DNA of 24,762 nt from the NCBI GenBank assembly GCA_016703105.1, contig JADJCS010000015.1, positions 1-24,762 on the forward strand, given 5' to 3'. Origin of the DNA: Flavobacteriales bacterium (GTDB taxonomy: Bacteria > Bacteroidota > Bacteroidia > Flavobacteriales_F > PHOS-HE28). The position numbers and the translations under genes were made by a program. Position 1 is the first letter of the stretch. Each line of letters begins with the position of its first letter. Below, one piece after another: positions 6,667 to 15,623 of this stretch. Below the pieces are notes generated by a model. The model was not told the origin of the DNA. It saw only the letters and a program-made list of their open reading frames with translations, and did no database searches.

Positions 6667-9600
6667 TGGAGCTGACCCGGTCCGCCGCGCATGCATCTGT
6701 GCTATGCTTGGGTGCGCTCCTTGGCCTACGGGCCAATGCCCAGCAGTACGGCTTCGTCCAATACACGACCGAGGATGGCCTCGCGCAGTCACAGGTACGG
6801 TGCATCGCGCAGGACGCGCAGGGGTTCCTCTGGTTCGGCACGCTTGGAGGAGTGAGCCGTTTCGATGGACACGAATTCGTGAACTACGCGCTACAAGAAG
6901 GGCTGCCCGACGCACAAGTGAGCGCGTTGTTGAGAACACAGGATGGCGGTCTCTGGTTGGGTACGGGTTCGGGGATCGTTCGCACCATCAACGGCAACCA
7001 GTTCCTGCCGGTACCGCTCGCTACCGATCCCGCGCCTCGGATCATGGCCTTGGCGGAGGGTCCAGGAGGCGTGGTGTACGCAGCGACCGATGAGCGTGGT
7101 GTTCTGGTTTTTACGGAAGGGACCAGCGGCCTGCTTCCAGGTTATCCTGTTGATACAGCGAACACCGTCAGGGCTTTACTGGTCTTGCGTGATGGGGGGT
7201 TGCTGATCGGATTGCGCAACGGTTTGTTGCGCTGGAAGAACGGACGATGCGAACGCGTATCCCTTGGGGAAGGTCCGCCGAAGAGCATTAGCGCCTTGGC
7301 AGAGGGCCAGGATGGCGGACTATGGGTCGGCACGTATGGAGAAGGTCTGTACCATGTCTCATCGAGCGGCGCTATCACAGAGTATGATGAGACCAACGGC
7401 CTGCTTCAGAACAACGTCCGCACCTTGCTGATGGACACCGAGGGCCGACTTTGGATCGGTTCCAAATTCGGTCTCAACCTATACGCGAACGGGAAGTTGC
7501 GCGCTTTCACGATACATCAAGGGATGCCGAATGACAACGTATGGTGCGCCTATCAGGATACGGAAGGTGATCTGTGGTTCGGCACCGACGGAGCAGGTGC
7601 AATGCGGTACGCCGGGGACCGGTTCGTCACCTACACGGTGAAGGACGGCTTGTGCAGCGATCAAGTGATGTGCATCACCTCCGATGAAGCAGGTGACCTT
7701 TGGTTGGGGACATACGGCAACGGTATCTGTCGAATGGATGGGATGGCCATGGTCACCACCTTGGACGGCCTTCCGAACAATACGATCTGGAGCGGGCTTC
7801 GCACACGGGACGGAGCGCTTTGGTTCGGAACGAGCGATGGGTTGTGCAGAATGCGCAACGGCACGGTGGAACCAATGGAGGACAGTGTAGCACTGCGGGG
7901 TCAACGCGTGCTTTCCATCATGGAGGACCCGGATGGAGGGATCTGGTGCGGTACGCGTGAAGGCATCAGTCGGCGTCTTTCGAATGGTACCGTTCTTTCG
8001 GTCACGCCACTCCGCACGGGAGCGTTGCGAGCGGTCCGAGACCTCCATCGCGACCGACGCGGCAGACTTTGGGCCGCCTGCGAACAAGGGGTAGCCAGGC
8101 AAGAACACGACCAATGGACGATGCTCCCGATAGTGCCTGGAAAACCAGCGGTGGCCGTCCATTGCCTTGCCGAGGATGCTTCAGGTAGGATCTGGGCCGG
8201 CACGGCGAACGGCTTGGCCTGCTTCGCGGACAGTGGATACCGGACCATTCTTATCGGGACGGATTTCGCTTCCAACTTCATCAGTTTGTTACAACCGGAC
8301 CTCAACGGCATGCTATGGGCCGGCACGAACAACGGTCTTCATGTCTTCCACCCCGATAGCCTGCTCGCGGGCGGCACGACCTTGCGTATCGGCCGGAACG
8401 ACGGACTGAGAGACCTTGAATGCAACCTGAACGCATCTTTCCAGGATGAAAGGGGCCGGATCTTCCTTGGCACCGCAGGTGGAATGGTGATCCATCTACC
8501 AGTTCTCGGAGGCGAACTGGACAGTGGGTCGCCCCCCAGGATGTTCATCACAGGCCTTAGGTCCTTCCTACGGCCTTCGTCTTGGGAAGGACAAACTGAT
8601 GGGCACGATACCATCACAGGCCTGCCGTCCGGGCTCCGCTTACCTTACCAACGCAACCACCTTACGTTCGACTATACCGGGATCAACCTCAGTGCGCCCG
8701 AGCAAGTGCGTTATCGTTACCGGTTGCTGGATTGGGACCCGGATTGGTTGCCAGCGACCAATGTCCGTTTCGCGAGCTACTCGAATTTGCCCCACGGTCA
8801 TTACACCTTCCAGGTCATGGCAGCGGGCAGGAACGGTGTTTGGGGCGCTCCGACCGAGTTCCATTTCGAAGTGCTCCCTCCGTTCTGGTCGCGCTGGTGG
8901 TTCTACGTCCTCGCGGTCCTGTTCGTCGCTTCGGTGATAGGCGGTATCCTGAGGTACCGGTCGATCCAGCGGGAACGGAAGGAAAAGACACGTCAGCTCA
9001 TGCTCCGTTCGCGCATGTTACAACTCGAGCAACAAGCCCTCAACGCCAACATGAACCGCCACTTTGTGTTCAACGCGCTCAACAGTATCCAGTATCATAT
9101 CAATCGACAGGACCGCGCCACTGCCAATCGCTACTTAACGAGTTTCGCGAAACTCATCCGCAAGAACCTGGATGCCAGCCAGAACGACACGACGACATTG
9201 GCCGAGGAACTTGAGCGGCTGGAGCTCTACTTGGTATTGGAGCACATGCGGTTCAAAGACAAGTTCAGTTATACCCTTTGCGTAGCCCCGAGCGTGGAGA
9301 GCCAGCTCGTACATGTGCCGGCCATGATGCTACAACCCTATGTGGAGAACAGCATCTGGCATGGCATCTTACCCACGGAAAGGCCTGGCCATGTGCTCAT
9401 TGACGTACGCTCTGGTTCCGCCCGGACCGTGGTGATCACGATCAGCGACAACGGCATGGGGATCGACAGGAGCCGTGCAAGCCGGAACCACGAAAGCGAC
9501 CACATTTCCCGGGGCATTGAGATCACCAAGGGACGCGCGGATGTGCTACGGAAATTGCAGGTCACCGATATCCGCATAACGGGTCCGGAACAGGTCCATG

Positions 9601-9719
9601 GGACGTTGGGAGAAGTGACGGGAACGCGGGTACTGATCGAACTCCCATGCAACCCTCCGTCACAGAGTCCACAAGAAAACTTGCGTAACGCGCCCGCTCA
9701 CGTTACATTTGGAACATGA
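6666..9719 (+). CDS. Two-component propeller sensor histidine kinase (LytS-type, Y_Y_Y domain)
   Basis: This 1017-residue sensor starts with a signal peptide (about 1-26, ending NAQQ). About 600 residues of regulator-propeller repeats follow, with recurring GxLWxGT and GLxxxxV motifs, predicted to form two periplasmic beta-propellers. A Y_Y_Y Ig-like domain lies at about 655-735, then one membrane segment at about 744-764 (WWFYVLAVLFVASVIGGI) and a coiled linker. The His-kinase domain has H799 in MNRHFVFNALNSIQ, where the more usual proline before His is Arg. The ATPase domain has N895 in MLQPYVENSIWHG and the D928 loop SDNGMGI. It senses an unknown periplasmic ligand and should phosphorylate one or both LytTR regulators upstream. 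ATG 6666 overlaps the previous stop. The 3' end overlaps the lipoprotein start and contains a promoter-like sequence. Confidence 0.93.
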   Translation: MELTRSAAHASVLCLGALLGLRANAQQYGFVQYTTEDGLAQSQVRCIAQDAQGFLWFGTLGGVSRFDGHEFVNYALQEGLPDAQVSALLRTQDGGLWLGTGSGIVRTINGNQFLPVPLATDPAPRIMALAEGPGGVVYAATDERGVLVFTEGTSGLLPGYPVDTANTVRALLVLRDGGLLIGLRNGLLRWKNGRCERVSLGEGPPKSISALAEGQDGGLWVGTYGEGLYHVSSSGAITEYDETNGLLQNNVRTLLMDTEGRLWIGSKFGLNLYANGKLRAFTIHQGMPNDNVWCAYQDTEGDLWFGTDGAGAMRYAGDRFVTYTVKDGLCSDQVMCITSDEAGDLWLGTYGNGICRMDGMAMVTTLDGLPNNTIWSGLRTRDGALWFGTSDGLCRMRNGTVEPMEDSVALRGQRVLSIMEDPDGGIWCGTREGISRRLSNGTVLSVTPLRTGALRAVRDLHRDRRGRLWAACEQGVARQEHDQWTMLPIVPGKPAVAVHCLAEDASGRIWAGTANGLACFADSGYRTILIGTDFASNFISLLQPDLNGMLWAGTNNGLHVFHPDSLLAGGTTLRIGRNDGLRDLECNLNASFQDERGRIFLGTAGGMVIHLPVLGGELDSGSPPRMFITGLRSFLRPSSWEGQTDGHDTITGLPSGLRLPYQRNHLTFDYTGINLSAPEQVRYRYRLLDWDPDWLPATNVRFASYSNLPHGHYTFQVMAAGRNGVWGAPTEFHFEVLPPFWSRWWFYVLAVLFVASVIGGILRYRSIQRERKEKTRQLMLRSRMLQLEQQALNANMNRHFVFNALNSIQYHINRQDRATANRYLTSFAKLIRKNLDASQNDTTTLAEELERLELYLVLEHMRFKDKFSYTLCVAPSVESQLVHVPAMMLQPYVENSIWHGILPTERPGHVLIDVRSGSARTVVITISDNGMGIDRSRASRNHESDHISRGIEITKGRADVLRKLQVTDIRITGPEQVHGTLGEVTGTRVLIELPCNPPSQSPQENLRNAPAHVTFGT
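9681..9711 (+). promoter_or_regulatory. Bacteroidota-type promoter at the end of the kinase gene
   Basis: TTG at 9681-9683 and TACATTTG at 9704-9711 are 20 bases apart, matching the flavobacterial consensus TTG-N17-23-TAnnTTTG. The lipoprotein ATG at 9716 or 9719 is only a few bases downstream, so a transcript starting here would have almost no leader. Confidence 0.5.
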
Positions 9720-10003
9720 TGCGGGGCCTGCTCAATTGGACCTTTGGTGTAGTCACCTGTCTCGTGCTGGTCTTATCGGCATGCACGAAAGAGGCTCCTG
9801 TAGGCCCATGCTCCCATGATGATCCTTCCGGAACCGAGAAACGGGGCGGTGAAGGCGGATGGTCCGATCCTTCGGCGAGCAGCGGTGATGAAGGCTCGGA
9901 TCCCACGTTCGACAGTGAATTGGAAGAGGACGGCATCAGCGATGATGGTGATGACGAAGCGGACAACGAGCGCAACAAGAAGAAGCCGATCGCCACGAAC
10001 TGA
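9716..10003 (+). CDS. small acidic lipoprotein, 95 aa
   Basis: A signal peptide with a clear lipobox (LVLSAC, lipidated C23) is followed by a short region that is low-complexity and strongly acidic (DSELEEDGISDDGDDEADNE), ending in a lysine-rich KKKP segment. The mature protein is probably disordered and anchored to the membrane, with unknown function. The start region ATGATG overlaps the kinase stop, so it is the last gene of the signalling operon and may also be expressed from its own promoter at 9681-9711. A strong terminator follows. It might act as an envelope partner of the sensor kinase, but that is inference from position only. Confidence 0.8.
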   Translation: MMRGLLNWTFGVVTCLVLVLSACTKEAPVGPCSHDDPSGTEKRGGEGGWSDPSASSGDEGSDPTFDSELEEDGISDDGDDEADNERNKKKPIATN

Positions 10004-10021
10004 GATCGCCTCGATAGGTTG

Positions 10022-10057
10022 AAGCGAAAGACCCGGAACGTTCCGGGTCTTTCGCTT
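10022..10057. terminator. Strong palindromic terminator
   Basis: A 36-bp perfect inverted repeat (arm AAGCGAAAGACCCGGAAC, then its complement) lies directly after the lipoprotein stop at 10003 and is followed by a pyrimidine-rich TCTGATCC. It should end the signalling operon. Confidence 0.9.
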
Positions 10058-10177
10058 TCTGATCCAGTTCCAACCGCACACTTCCGATCCTCGGCCGTTC
10101 CTCGTGCCCAGCGTACAATGGCGCATGGCTGCATCTAGCTTGCCAGTACCGGTCAGTTTACCTGTCCGGTTCATACC

Positions 10178-11740
10178 ATGTCGAACCAAGCCCATGACCA
10201 CGTGCATCGGCTCATCCGTTCGATGAGCCCTTCCGAGAAGCGCTATTTCAAGTTGTACTCGGTCCGCCACCGCCCTACAGGCGGCGGCAACCACGACCTC
10301 CTTTTCAATGCGATCGCGGCTATGGAGCAATATGACGAGTCTCTATTGCTCAACCGCTTCAAGGACAAAGGGTTCGTAGCGCGGTTCCCCATCGCGAAAC
10401 GGAGATTGTACGAAGCCGTGCTCCGAAGCCTCGCGGCATACCATGCGGAGTCCTCGGTGGATGCCCGGCTCCGCCGGCAGATGCATGAAGTGGAGATCCT
10501 CTTTCAACGAGCGCTGTATGAAGACGCCGACAAATTGCTGCACGGCGCGGTAAAACTCGCCGAGCACTATGAGCGTCCACACATCCTAGTGGAGGCCCAG
10601 CAGTGGAGGAGGAAGTTGATCGAACGCTCCAACTATGCGGGTACCACCCGGACGGATCTTATGACCGCACGCGCGGAAGCTGGTCGATTGCGCGAACTCT
10701 TCGCTGAGGTCGATGCTCTGTGGGCCTTGAAGAGCGACATCCTGCTCACTCTGTACCAACGCGGTCCTGCACGGAGCGCCGAACAGATCCAAGAGATCAC
10801 GCGTTCGATGGATCAACCCGTTGCACGCGGAGAGGTTCCGCACCGATCGGCCAAGGCCCGGTTCCTTTTCAATCATCTGCATGGCGTGGCGGCGTTCGCC
10901 ATGGGCGACCTCGAAGGGTGCCATGAGCACCTCGCCCGGAACCGAGTGCTTCTGATCACGGAACGCGACCGCTTTCTTGACGAGCCCAATCTGGCCCTTT
11001 CCGTGCTCAGCAACCTGACCTATGTCTGCGCACGCACAGGGCGTTTCGAGGCCGGGAAGCAACACTTACAGGAGTTCCAGCGCGCGCCTTCGGAGTGGTG
11101 TATGCCCGAGAACGAGGATCTGGATCTGAAGCTCTTCGCAACGAGCTACAGCCTGGAACTCACACTGCACACCCAACTAGGTGACTTCGACAAGGCGAAG
11201 GCGTTGATCCCTCAAGTTGAACGTGGCTTGCTCAGGCACGGGAATAGTCTCGGGGCACTGAGAAAGGCCGGCTTCCACTATCAAGTAGCCTATACCTGCT
11301 TGGGGATCGGAGACCTTGGTGGCGCCTCCAGGTGGTGCCATCGTCTTTTGAACGAGGTCAGAGTGGATGAGCATGAGGAGCTCGTATGCTTTACCCGTAT
11401 GCTCGACCTGTTGGTGAGGATCGAATCGGGGGACCACGCGCTGCTCTCTTACGCGCTGCGGAACACCGAACGCTACTTGCGCGGCAAGGCGCACGCCCAC
11501 CGCTATGAGGACCTGTTCCTGGACTTGGTGCGCTCCTTGCGCAAAGCGCGGAACGCGGAAGCCACCCGCGGAGCCTTCGAGCATTTCAGAACAGGTTTGC
11601 TGCCGTTGGAAAATGACCCGTTGGAACGCTCCGTGTTCGATCATCTTGATCCCATCGCTTGGGCGGAAAGCAAACTGACCGGCAGACCCTTCGCGGTACT
11701 GGTGCGTGAAAGGGCGCTGCGCTCCGCGCGCGCAGCATAG
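10178..11740 (+). CDS. hypothetical alpha-helical repeat protein, 520 aa
   Basis: This is a cytoplasmic-looking protein with no signal peptide or membrane segment. The N-terminus carries RLIRSMSPSEKRYFKLYS, a pattern I recall from uncharacterised Bacteroidota proteins. The remainder is mainly amphipathic helices in pairs of about 35-40 residues (for example LHGAVKLAEHYERPHILVEAQQ and LEGCHEHLARNR), suggesting a TPR-like solenoid used for protein binding. No catalytic motif was found. It is separated from the signalling operon by a strong terminator, so it is probably transcribed alone. An imperfect inverted repeat (arms 10148-10156 and 10162-10170) sits just before the ATG. The exact function is unknown. 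Confidence 0.8.
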   Translation: MSNQAHDHVHRLIRSMSPSEKRYFKLYSVRHRPTGGGNHDLLFNAIAAMEQYDESLLLNRFKDKGFVARFPIAKRRLYEAVLRSLAAYHAESSVDARLRRQMHEVEILFQRALYEDADKLLHGAVKLAEHYERPHILVEAQQWRRKLIERSNYAGTTRTDLMTARAEAGRLRELFAEVDALWALKSDILLTLYQRGPARSAEQIQEITRSMDQPVARGEVPHRSAKARFLFNHLHGVAAFAMGDLEGCHEHLARNRVLLITERDRFLDEPNLALSVLSNLTYVCARTGRFEAGKQHLQEFQRAPSEWCMPENEDLDLKLFATSYSLELTLHTQLGDFDKAKALIPQVERGLLRHGNSLGALRKAGFHYQVAYTCLGIGDLGGASRWCHRLLNEVRVDEHEELVCFTRMLDLLVRIESGDHALLSYALRNTERYLRGKAHAHRYEDLFLDLVRSLRKARNAEATRGAFEHFRTGLLPLENDPLERSVFDHLDPIAWAESKLTGRPFAVLVRERALRSARAA

Positions 11741-12386
11741 CACGCGGAGCGGACCGGGCACTGTCTTGGCCGTCCTTAGGAACGCATCCCTATTGCGATA
11801 CGGCCGATCATCGCTTCGTTGCTCCGTTCAGCGAATTGCCTGTTCACCGCTCCTTTTACAGCACCAGTCCCCGAGTGATCTTTTCGATCTTCCCCGGGCC
11901 TTTGGAGCTGTTCAAGAACCCCAAATTCGAGCGGAGCTTGAACGATCCGGAAAACTCGAGAATGACATTGATCCGCACGGGACGACCCAGTGCCCAAGTA
12001 GCTCAGTGCAGTGACGAATGGCGGGCACGGACAGGAGGCATGAACCCGCTCACTCGAGAAGGTGCGCAGTCGGGGCGTGCTGTTCCTCCTTCAAGTCCAC
12101 CTGAGGTCGAGCGCGCTATTCCGACCGATCAACGATCAACAAACCAGGAACGGAAAGTGGCACCGCACAATGGGACCACCCGCGAGTCATGCTGGATGCC
12201 TCCAAAGCTCGAACTACATCAGTACCGTCGCCCACCACGAGCCCGGGACGCAGCAAGGGTGGTTCGCAACAACGTCGTTGACCGATCGGTGGGCGATGCT
12301 TCAGGGGGCGCTCTTTCATTTTCCAATTGCCAGGCAACGAAGCGACGTGGTGTCCGGTCAACTTTATGATCACTTTGAACCTCAAT
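11741..12386. other. Long intergenic stretch, no recognised gene
   Basis: About 640 bases lie between the helical-repeat gene and the next T9SS gene. Open frames on both strands are short and lack recognisable domains. The most protein-like is a minus-strand frame ending at a TAA at 11856-11858, without a clear start and closed upstream by a TGA near 12005; its tail contains KGPGKIEKITRGLVL. It may be a gene remnant. The local sequence GCCCAAGTAGCTCAG resembles a tRNA start, but no cloverleaf closes. The last part should contain the promoter of the T9SS gene. Confidence 0.5.
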
Positions 12387-13976
12387 ATGAGACGTCCGTT
12401 GTCCCTTAGCCTCCTGTTCGTGTCACTTTTCGGATATGCACAGCAGCCCGATTGGCTCGTAAGCTGGCCGGTGAACTATAGCTCGAACCCCGGCATGCCC
12501 CGCCATGTGCTAGCCGCTTCGGACAACGGCAACCTGATGAGCGCACGGGTGCTGGACGGCACCTTCAATTACGGACAGGACATCTATGGAAGTGCTGCGG
12601 TGGATCGAATGGATCCCGCCACCGGACAAGCCCTTTGGTCCTGCCTGCTGCTGGACTCCGCGAACATTGAAAGCGGCGCAGTGGACGCCAGCGGCAACGT
12701 ATACCTGGCCGGTCGTTTCATGGGCGAACTGGAGGTCTGCGATGGTTCCATCCTTGCGCACACCGGCACATGGTGGGACGTGGACCTCTTCCTGATGAAG
12801 TTCGACCCGAATGGCGCAGTGCTCTGGTCCAGGAATTTATCCCTTGCCATACCGGACATGACGACGGCGACGGCGCTGGCGATCGATCCGAACGAAGACC
12901 TGTGGTATGCCACCGGCGACTTCATGCTGGCACGCTTCGCCCGGGTTGACGCCCAAGGGAATGACCTGGAGGTCCGCTACATGGATGGAGCGAAGACCAT
13001 CGGTGGCATGGACTTCGATCCGGCTGGAGGCCTTTACGTGAGCGGCGGTTGCGACAATAACGCCTTCGCCTTCGGTGGGCTGAACCCCGTGTTGCCAGCG
13101 AACGACCCCTACCTCATGTACCTCGCCCGTTACAAGCCCGATGGCACAGGCGACTGGGCGCACTTCGCACACGATATCACCTTCCAGTTCCCAAACGTGG
13201 CGGCGGATGACCTGGGACACGCCTACCTCGCGGGCAACATGTTCGACACCACCAGCTGGGGCGGCATTCCCTTCAACGGACCGGACTGGGTGAGCGGGGT
13301 GTTCCTAGCCAAGGTGGACAGCACTGGCCAATTCCTGTGGGGAGTGGAGAGCGATCCGGCCGGTGGAACGATCAACGGCGACTTCGAGGCCGCAGCCCGC
13401 GCCTGTGTGGCCGTGGACGGTGACGGCAACCCCTACCTCACCGGCACCCTCCGTGGACTCGTTGATTGGGGCAATGGTGTGGTGAGCGACGGCATCACAC
13501 TTGGTATGCGCACACAGACCATCGTGTCCTTCGACCCTGCCGGCACACCGGTGTGGGCCAGCACCAGCTTCCCCACGGCCAGCTTCGTTCAAACCCTGGC
13601 GATCACCGCCATGGACGATGGCACGCTCCACTTCAGCAGCCACGTGAGCGGGCAATTCGACTTCGCACCGCTATCGACCAACATCGGCGGTCAACAGGCC
13701 TATGTGATCGGCCGCTTCGGGGGAACGAGCACCGCCACTGAAGACCTCGTCACCGTCACTGGGACCATCGCCTTCCCTTCACCGTTCACGGAGGCCATAC
13801 ATCTGGCCCCCGCTCCCCCAGCCGATGCACGGATCACCGTGACCGATGCAATGGGTCGCGTGGTTCAGACCGGTCGCTATACAGGAACCCTGGGCGAAGA
13901 CTGGGATCCCGGGATGTATGCACTGGAAGTCCGCACCGGCGATGAGCGGACAGTGCTTCGGGTCGTGAAGCAGTGA
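12387..13976 (+). CDS. T9SS type-A sorting-domain protein with propeller-like repeats
   Basis: A signal peptide (MRRPLSLSLLFVSLFGYAQQ) starts the 529-residue product. Repeats of the type GNVYLAGRF, GGLYVSGGC, GHAYLAGNM and GNPYLTGTL, separated by segments such as LFLMKFDPNGAVLWSRNL, look like the blades of an SBBP-type beta-propeller. The C-terminal 80 residues are a T9SS type-A sorting domain (IAFPSPFTEAIHL, ITVTDAMGRVVQTG, WDPGMYALEV, final basic residues). It is thus a secreted or surface-anchored protein of unknown ligand. ATG 12387 gives a canonical signal peptide; ATG 12366 would add seven residues and cannot be excluded. The gene is convergent with thiL with one base between the stops. 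Confidence 0.88.
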   Translation: MRRPLSLSLLFVSLFGYAQQPDWLVSWPVNYSSNPGMPRHVLAASDNGNLMSARVLDGTFNYGQDIYGSAAVDRMDPATGQALWSCLLLDSANIESGAVDASGNVYLAGRFMGELEVCDGSILAHTGTWWDVDLFLMKFDPNGAVLWSRNLSLAIPDMTTATALAIDPNEDLWYATGDFMLARFARVDAQGNDLEVRYMDGAKTIGGMDFDPAGGLYVSGGCDNNAFAFGGLNPVLPANDPYLMYLARYKPDGTGDWAHFAHDITFQFPNVAADDLGHAYLAGNMFDTTSWGGIPFNGPDWVSGVFLAKVDSTGQFLWGVESDPAGGTINGDFEAAARACVAVDGDGNPYLTGTLRGLVDWGNGVVSDGITLGMRTQTIVSFDPAGTPVWASTSFPTASFVQTLAITAMDDGTLHFSSHVSGQFDFAPLSTNIGGQQAYVIGRFGGTSTATEDLVTVTGTIAFPSPFTEAIHLAPAPPADARITVTDAMGRVVQTGRYTGTLGEDWDPGMYALEVRTGDERTVLRVVKQ

Positions 13977-13977
13977 G

Positions 13978-15018
13978 CTACCCCTTCCTCAGGAAAGCAT
14001 CCCAGCCTTGGGCACGCAGCTCGTGCTGTCCGCCCTGCCTGTCCACCAGGGCGTATCCGCTGGCTTTGTCGGTTATATGCCCTATCACGGTCAGGCTTGG
14101 GTTGCCCTTGATCTTGTCGTAGTCCGCTTGGGAGATGGTGAAGAGCAGCTCATAATCCTCTCCCCCGTTGAGCGCACAAGTGCTGGGATCCAAGTTGAAA
14201 TCGCGCGCTGTCTGGAAGGTACTTGGATCGATGGGTAGCTTCTCATCGTGGATCCGAACGCCCAACGCTGAGCTTCGTGCGATATGGATCGCTTCGCTGG
14301 CGAGCCCATCGCTGATGTCGATCATCGCCGTTGGCATCACATCGAGTTTCTTCAGCAGATCGATGACATCCTTCCGCGCCTCCGGTTTCAACTGCCGTTC
14401 AAGGATGTAATCATGTCCGACCAGATCAGGTTGGGCACCGGTCTCATTGAACACCGCTTTCTCCCGTTCAAGCACCTGAAGGCCCATATATGCCCCACCC
14501 AAGTCTCCACTGACCACTAATAGATCATGCTCCCGAGCCCCACCTCGATATACCAGAGCTTCCCTTGGGGCAGCACCAATAGCCGTAACGCTGATCACCA
14601 GCCCGCTTATGCTGCTGCAGGTATCCCCTCCCACCAGATCGACCCCATACGCGCCACAAGCCAGCAGCATGCCCTCGTACAGTTCATCGATCGCCTCCAC
14701 GGGGAAGCGGTTGCTGATCGCCAGGGCCACCACCACCTGCCGAGGTCGGGCGTTCATGGCGTACACATCGCTCAGGTTCACCACGATGGCCTTGTAACCC
14801 AGGTGCTTCAACGGCATGTAGCTCAGGTCGAAGTGTACACCCTGCACCAGCATGTCCGTCGTGATCACCTGATGGAGGCCTTCGGGATCGATCACAGCCG
14901 CATCGTCGCCGATGCCTTTGACTGTTGACGCCTGGCCCAGTTGAATGCGCGAAGCGATGCGCTCGATAAGGCCGAATTCGCCCAAGTGGTTCAGTTCTGT
15001 TCGGGATGTGTCTGCCAT
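13978..15018 (-). CDS. thiL: Thiamine-monophosphate kinase
   Basis: This enzyme phosphorylates thiamine monophosphate with ATP to give thiamine pyrophosphate, the last step of cofactor synthesis, in the cytoplasm. The 346-residue sequence has the AIRS/PurM-like fold signatures in order: GIGDDAAVID at about 35, YKAIVVNLSDVYAM at about 75, LVGGDTCSS at about 128, MIDISDGLASE at about 225 and NGGEDYELLFT at about 283. Length and motifs fit ThiL well. It is divergent from sufA, with about 160 bases between. A minus-strand TAGTTTCG (15063-15056 read leftwards) may be the -7 element of its promoter. No other thiamine gene is visible nearby. Confidence 0.95.
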   Translation of the reverse strand: MADTSRTELNHLGEFGLIERIASRIQLGQASTVKGIGDDAAVIDPEGLHQVITTDMLVQGVHFDLSYMPLKHLGYKAIVVNLSDVYAMNARPRQVVVALAISNRFPVEAIDELYEGMLLACGAYGVDLVGGDTCSSISGLVISVTAIGAAPREALVYRGGAREHDLLVVSGDLGGAYMGLQVLEREKAVFNETGAQPDLVGHDYILERQLKPEARKDVIDLLKKLDVMPTAMIDISDGLASEAIHIARSSALGVRIHDEKLPIDPSTFQTARDFNLDPSTCALNGGEDYELLFTISQADYDKIKGNPSLTVIGHITDKASGYALVDRQGGQHELRAQGWDAFLRKG

Positions 15019-15130
15019 ACTTGCCAGCCAAAGGGGAAATAGAAAAGGCGGGCCGCGAAACTACCGAGCCTCCAGCGCCTCACCTCCAGAACCGATCACG
15101 CTCATGGTTTCTCCGCTGGCTGCCGGGTAC

Positions 15131-15166
15131 TACCTTTGCTTCGCTTCTCTTTAGACCCATTCTAAA
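15131..15166 (+). promoter_or_regulatory. sufA promoter with palindromic operator
   Basis: TACCTTTG at 15131-15138 matches the Bacteroidota -7 element TAnnTTTG. Eleven bases later is TTTAGA-CCCAT-TCTAAA (15150-15166), a 17-bp palindrome that lies around the expected transcript start. The same promoter-operator pair occurs before sufC. A repressor of Fe-S assembly genes is the simplest inferred ligand; the regulator is not in the window. Confidence 0.7.
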
Positions 15167-15180
15167 TAAGCTCCGTAGCC

Positions 15181-15507
15181 ATGATCACCGTTAGCGAGAA
15201 CGCCAAGAGCGAGGTCACCAAACTGCTTGGCATGGAAGGCCGTGGGCCCCAGCACTTTGTACGCGTTGGCGTGAAGGGCGGCGGCTGCTCCGGCCTGATG
15301 TACGACCTGATCTTCGACGACCAGATGAAGGACGGCGACAAGGTCTTCGAGGACAACGGGGTGAAGGTGGTGATCGACAAGAAAAGCATGCTCTACCTCT
15401 TGGGCACCACCCTGGACTTCAGCGGTGGGCTCAACGGCAAGGGCTTCCAGTTCATCAACCCGAACGCCAGCCGGACCTGCGGGTGTGGGGAGAGCTTCTC
15501 GATCTGA
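15181..15507 (+). CDS. sufA: A-type iron-sulfur carrier (HesB/IscA/SufA family)
   Basis: This small protein of 108 residues carries nascent Fe-S clusters from the SUF scaffold to target enzymes. The three conserved cysteines are present, one in GGGCSGLMYDLIFDD and two in the C-terminal TCGCGESFSI. Other family hallmarks are MITVSENAKSEV at the start, VVIDKKSMLYLLGTTLDF and GFQFINPNA. The start agrees with the standard A-type N-terminus. It is the first gene of the SUF cluster, with its own promoter and operator just upstream. A 117-base gap holding a repeat separates it from sufB. Confidence 0.95.
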   Translation: MITVSENAKSEVTKLLGMEGRGPQHFVRVGVKGGGCSGLMYDLIFDDQMKDGDKVFEDNGVKVVIDKKSMLYLLGTTLDFSGGLNGKGFQFINPNASRTCGCGESFSI

Positions 15508-15526
15508 AGAACACCAAGAGAATGGA

Positions 15527-15613
15527 TACCGCAAAGAACACGAAGGACGCAAAGGAGCTCACGCTCTCCGATGCATGGCATTCCCCTTTGTGCTCTTTGC
15601 GCCCTTTGCGGTA
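15527..15613. repeat. Inverted repeat of 9-base units before sufB
   Basis: The right arm (about 15587-15613) is three tandem 9-mers: CTTTGTGCT, CTTTGCGCC and CTTTGCGGT. The left arm starting at TACCGCAAAG (15527) is its imperfect complement. The spacer ends in GCATTCCCCTTTG. A second copy lies before sufS. The right arm ends ten bases before the sufB ATG, so a folded transcript would place the hairpin at the ribosome-binding region. Confidence 0.8.
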
Positions 15614-15623
15614 GAACTTCCCC

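Noticed and set aside
11994..12070. tRNA-like start GCCCAAGTAGCTCAG
   Set aside because: No matching 3' acceptor strand, D-arm closing GAGC or TTCGA-type T-loop at proper spacing; no cloverleaf can be formed.
15527..15613. A short CRISPR-like array
   Set aside because: The 9-base units are contiguous and arranged as inverted arms without spacers; no array or cas gene is present.
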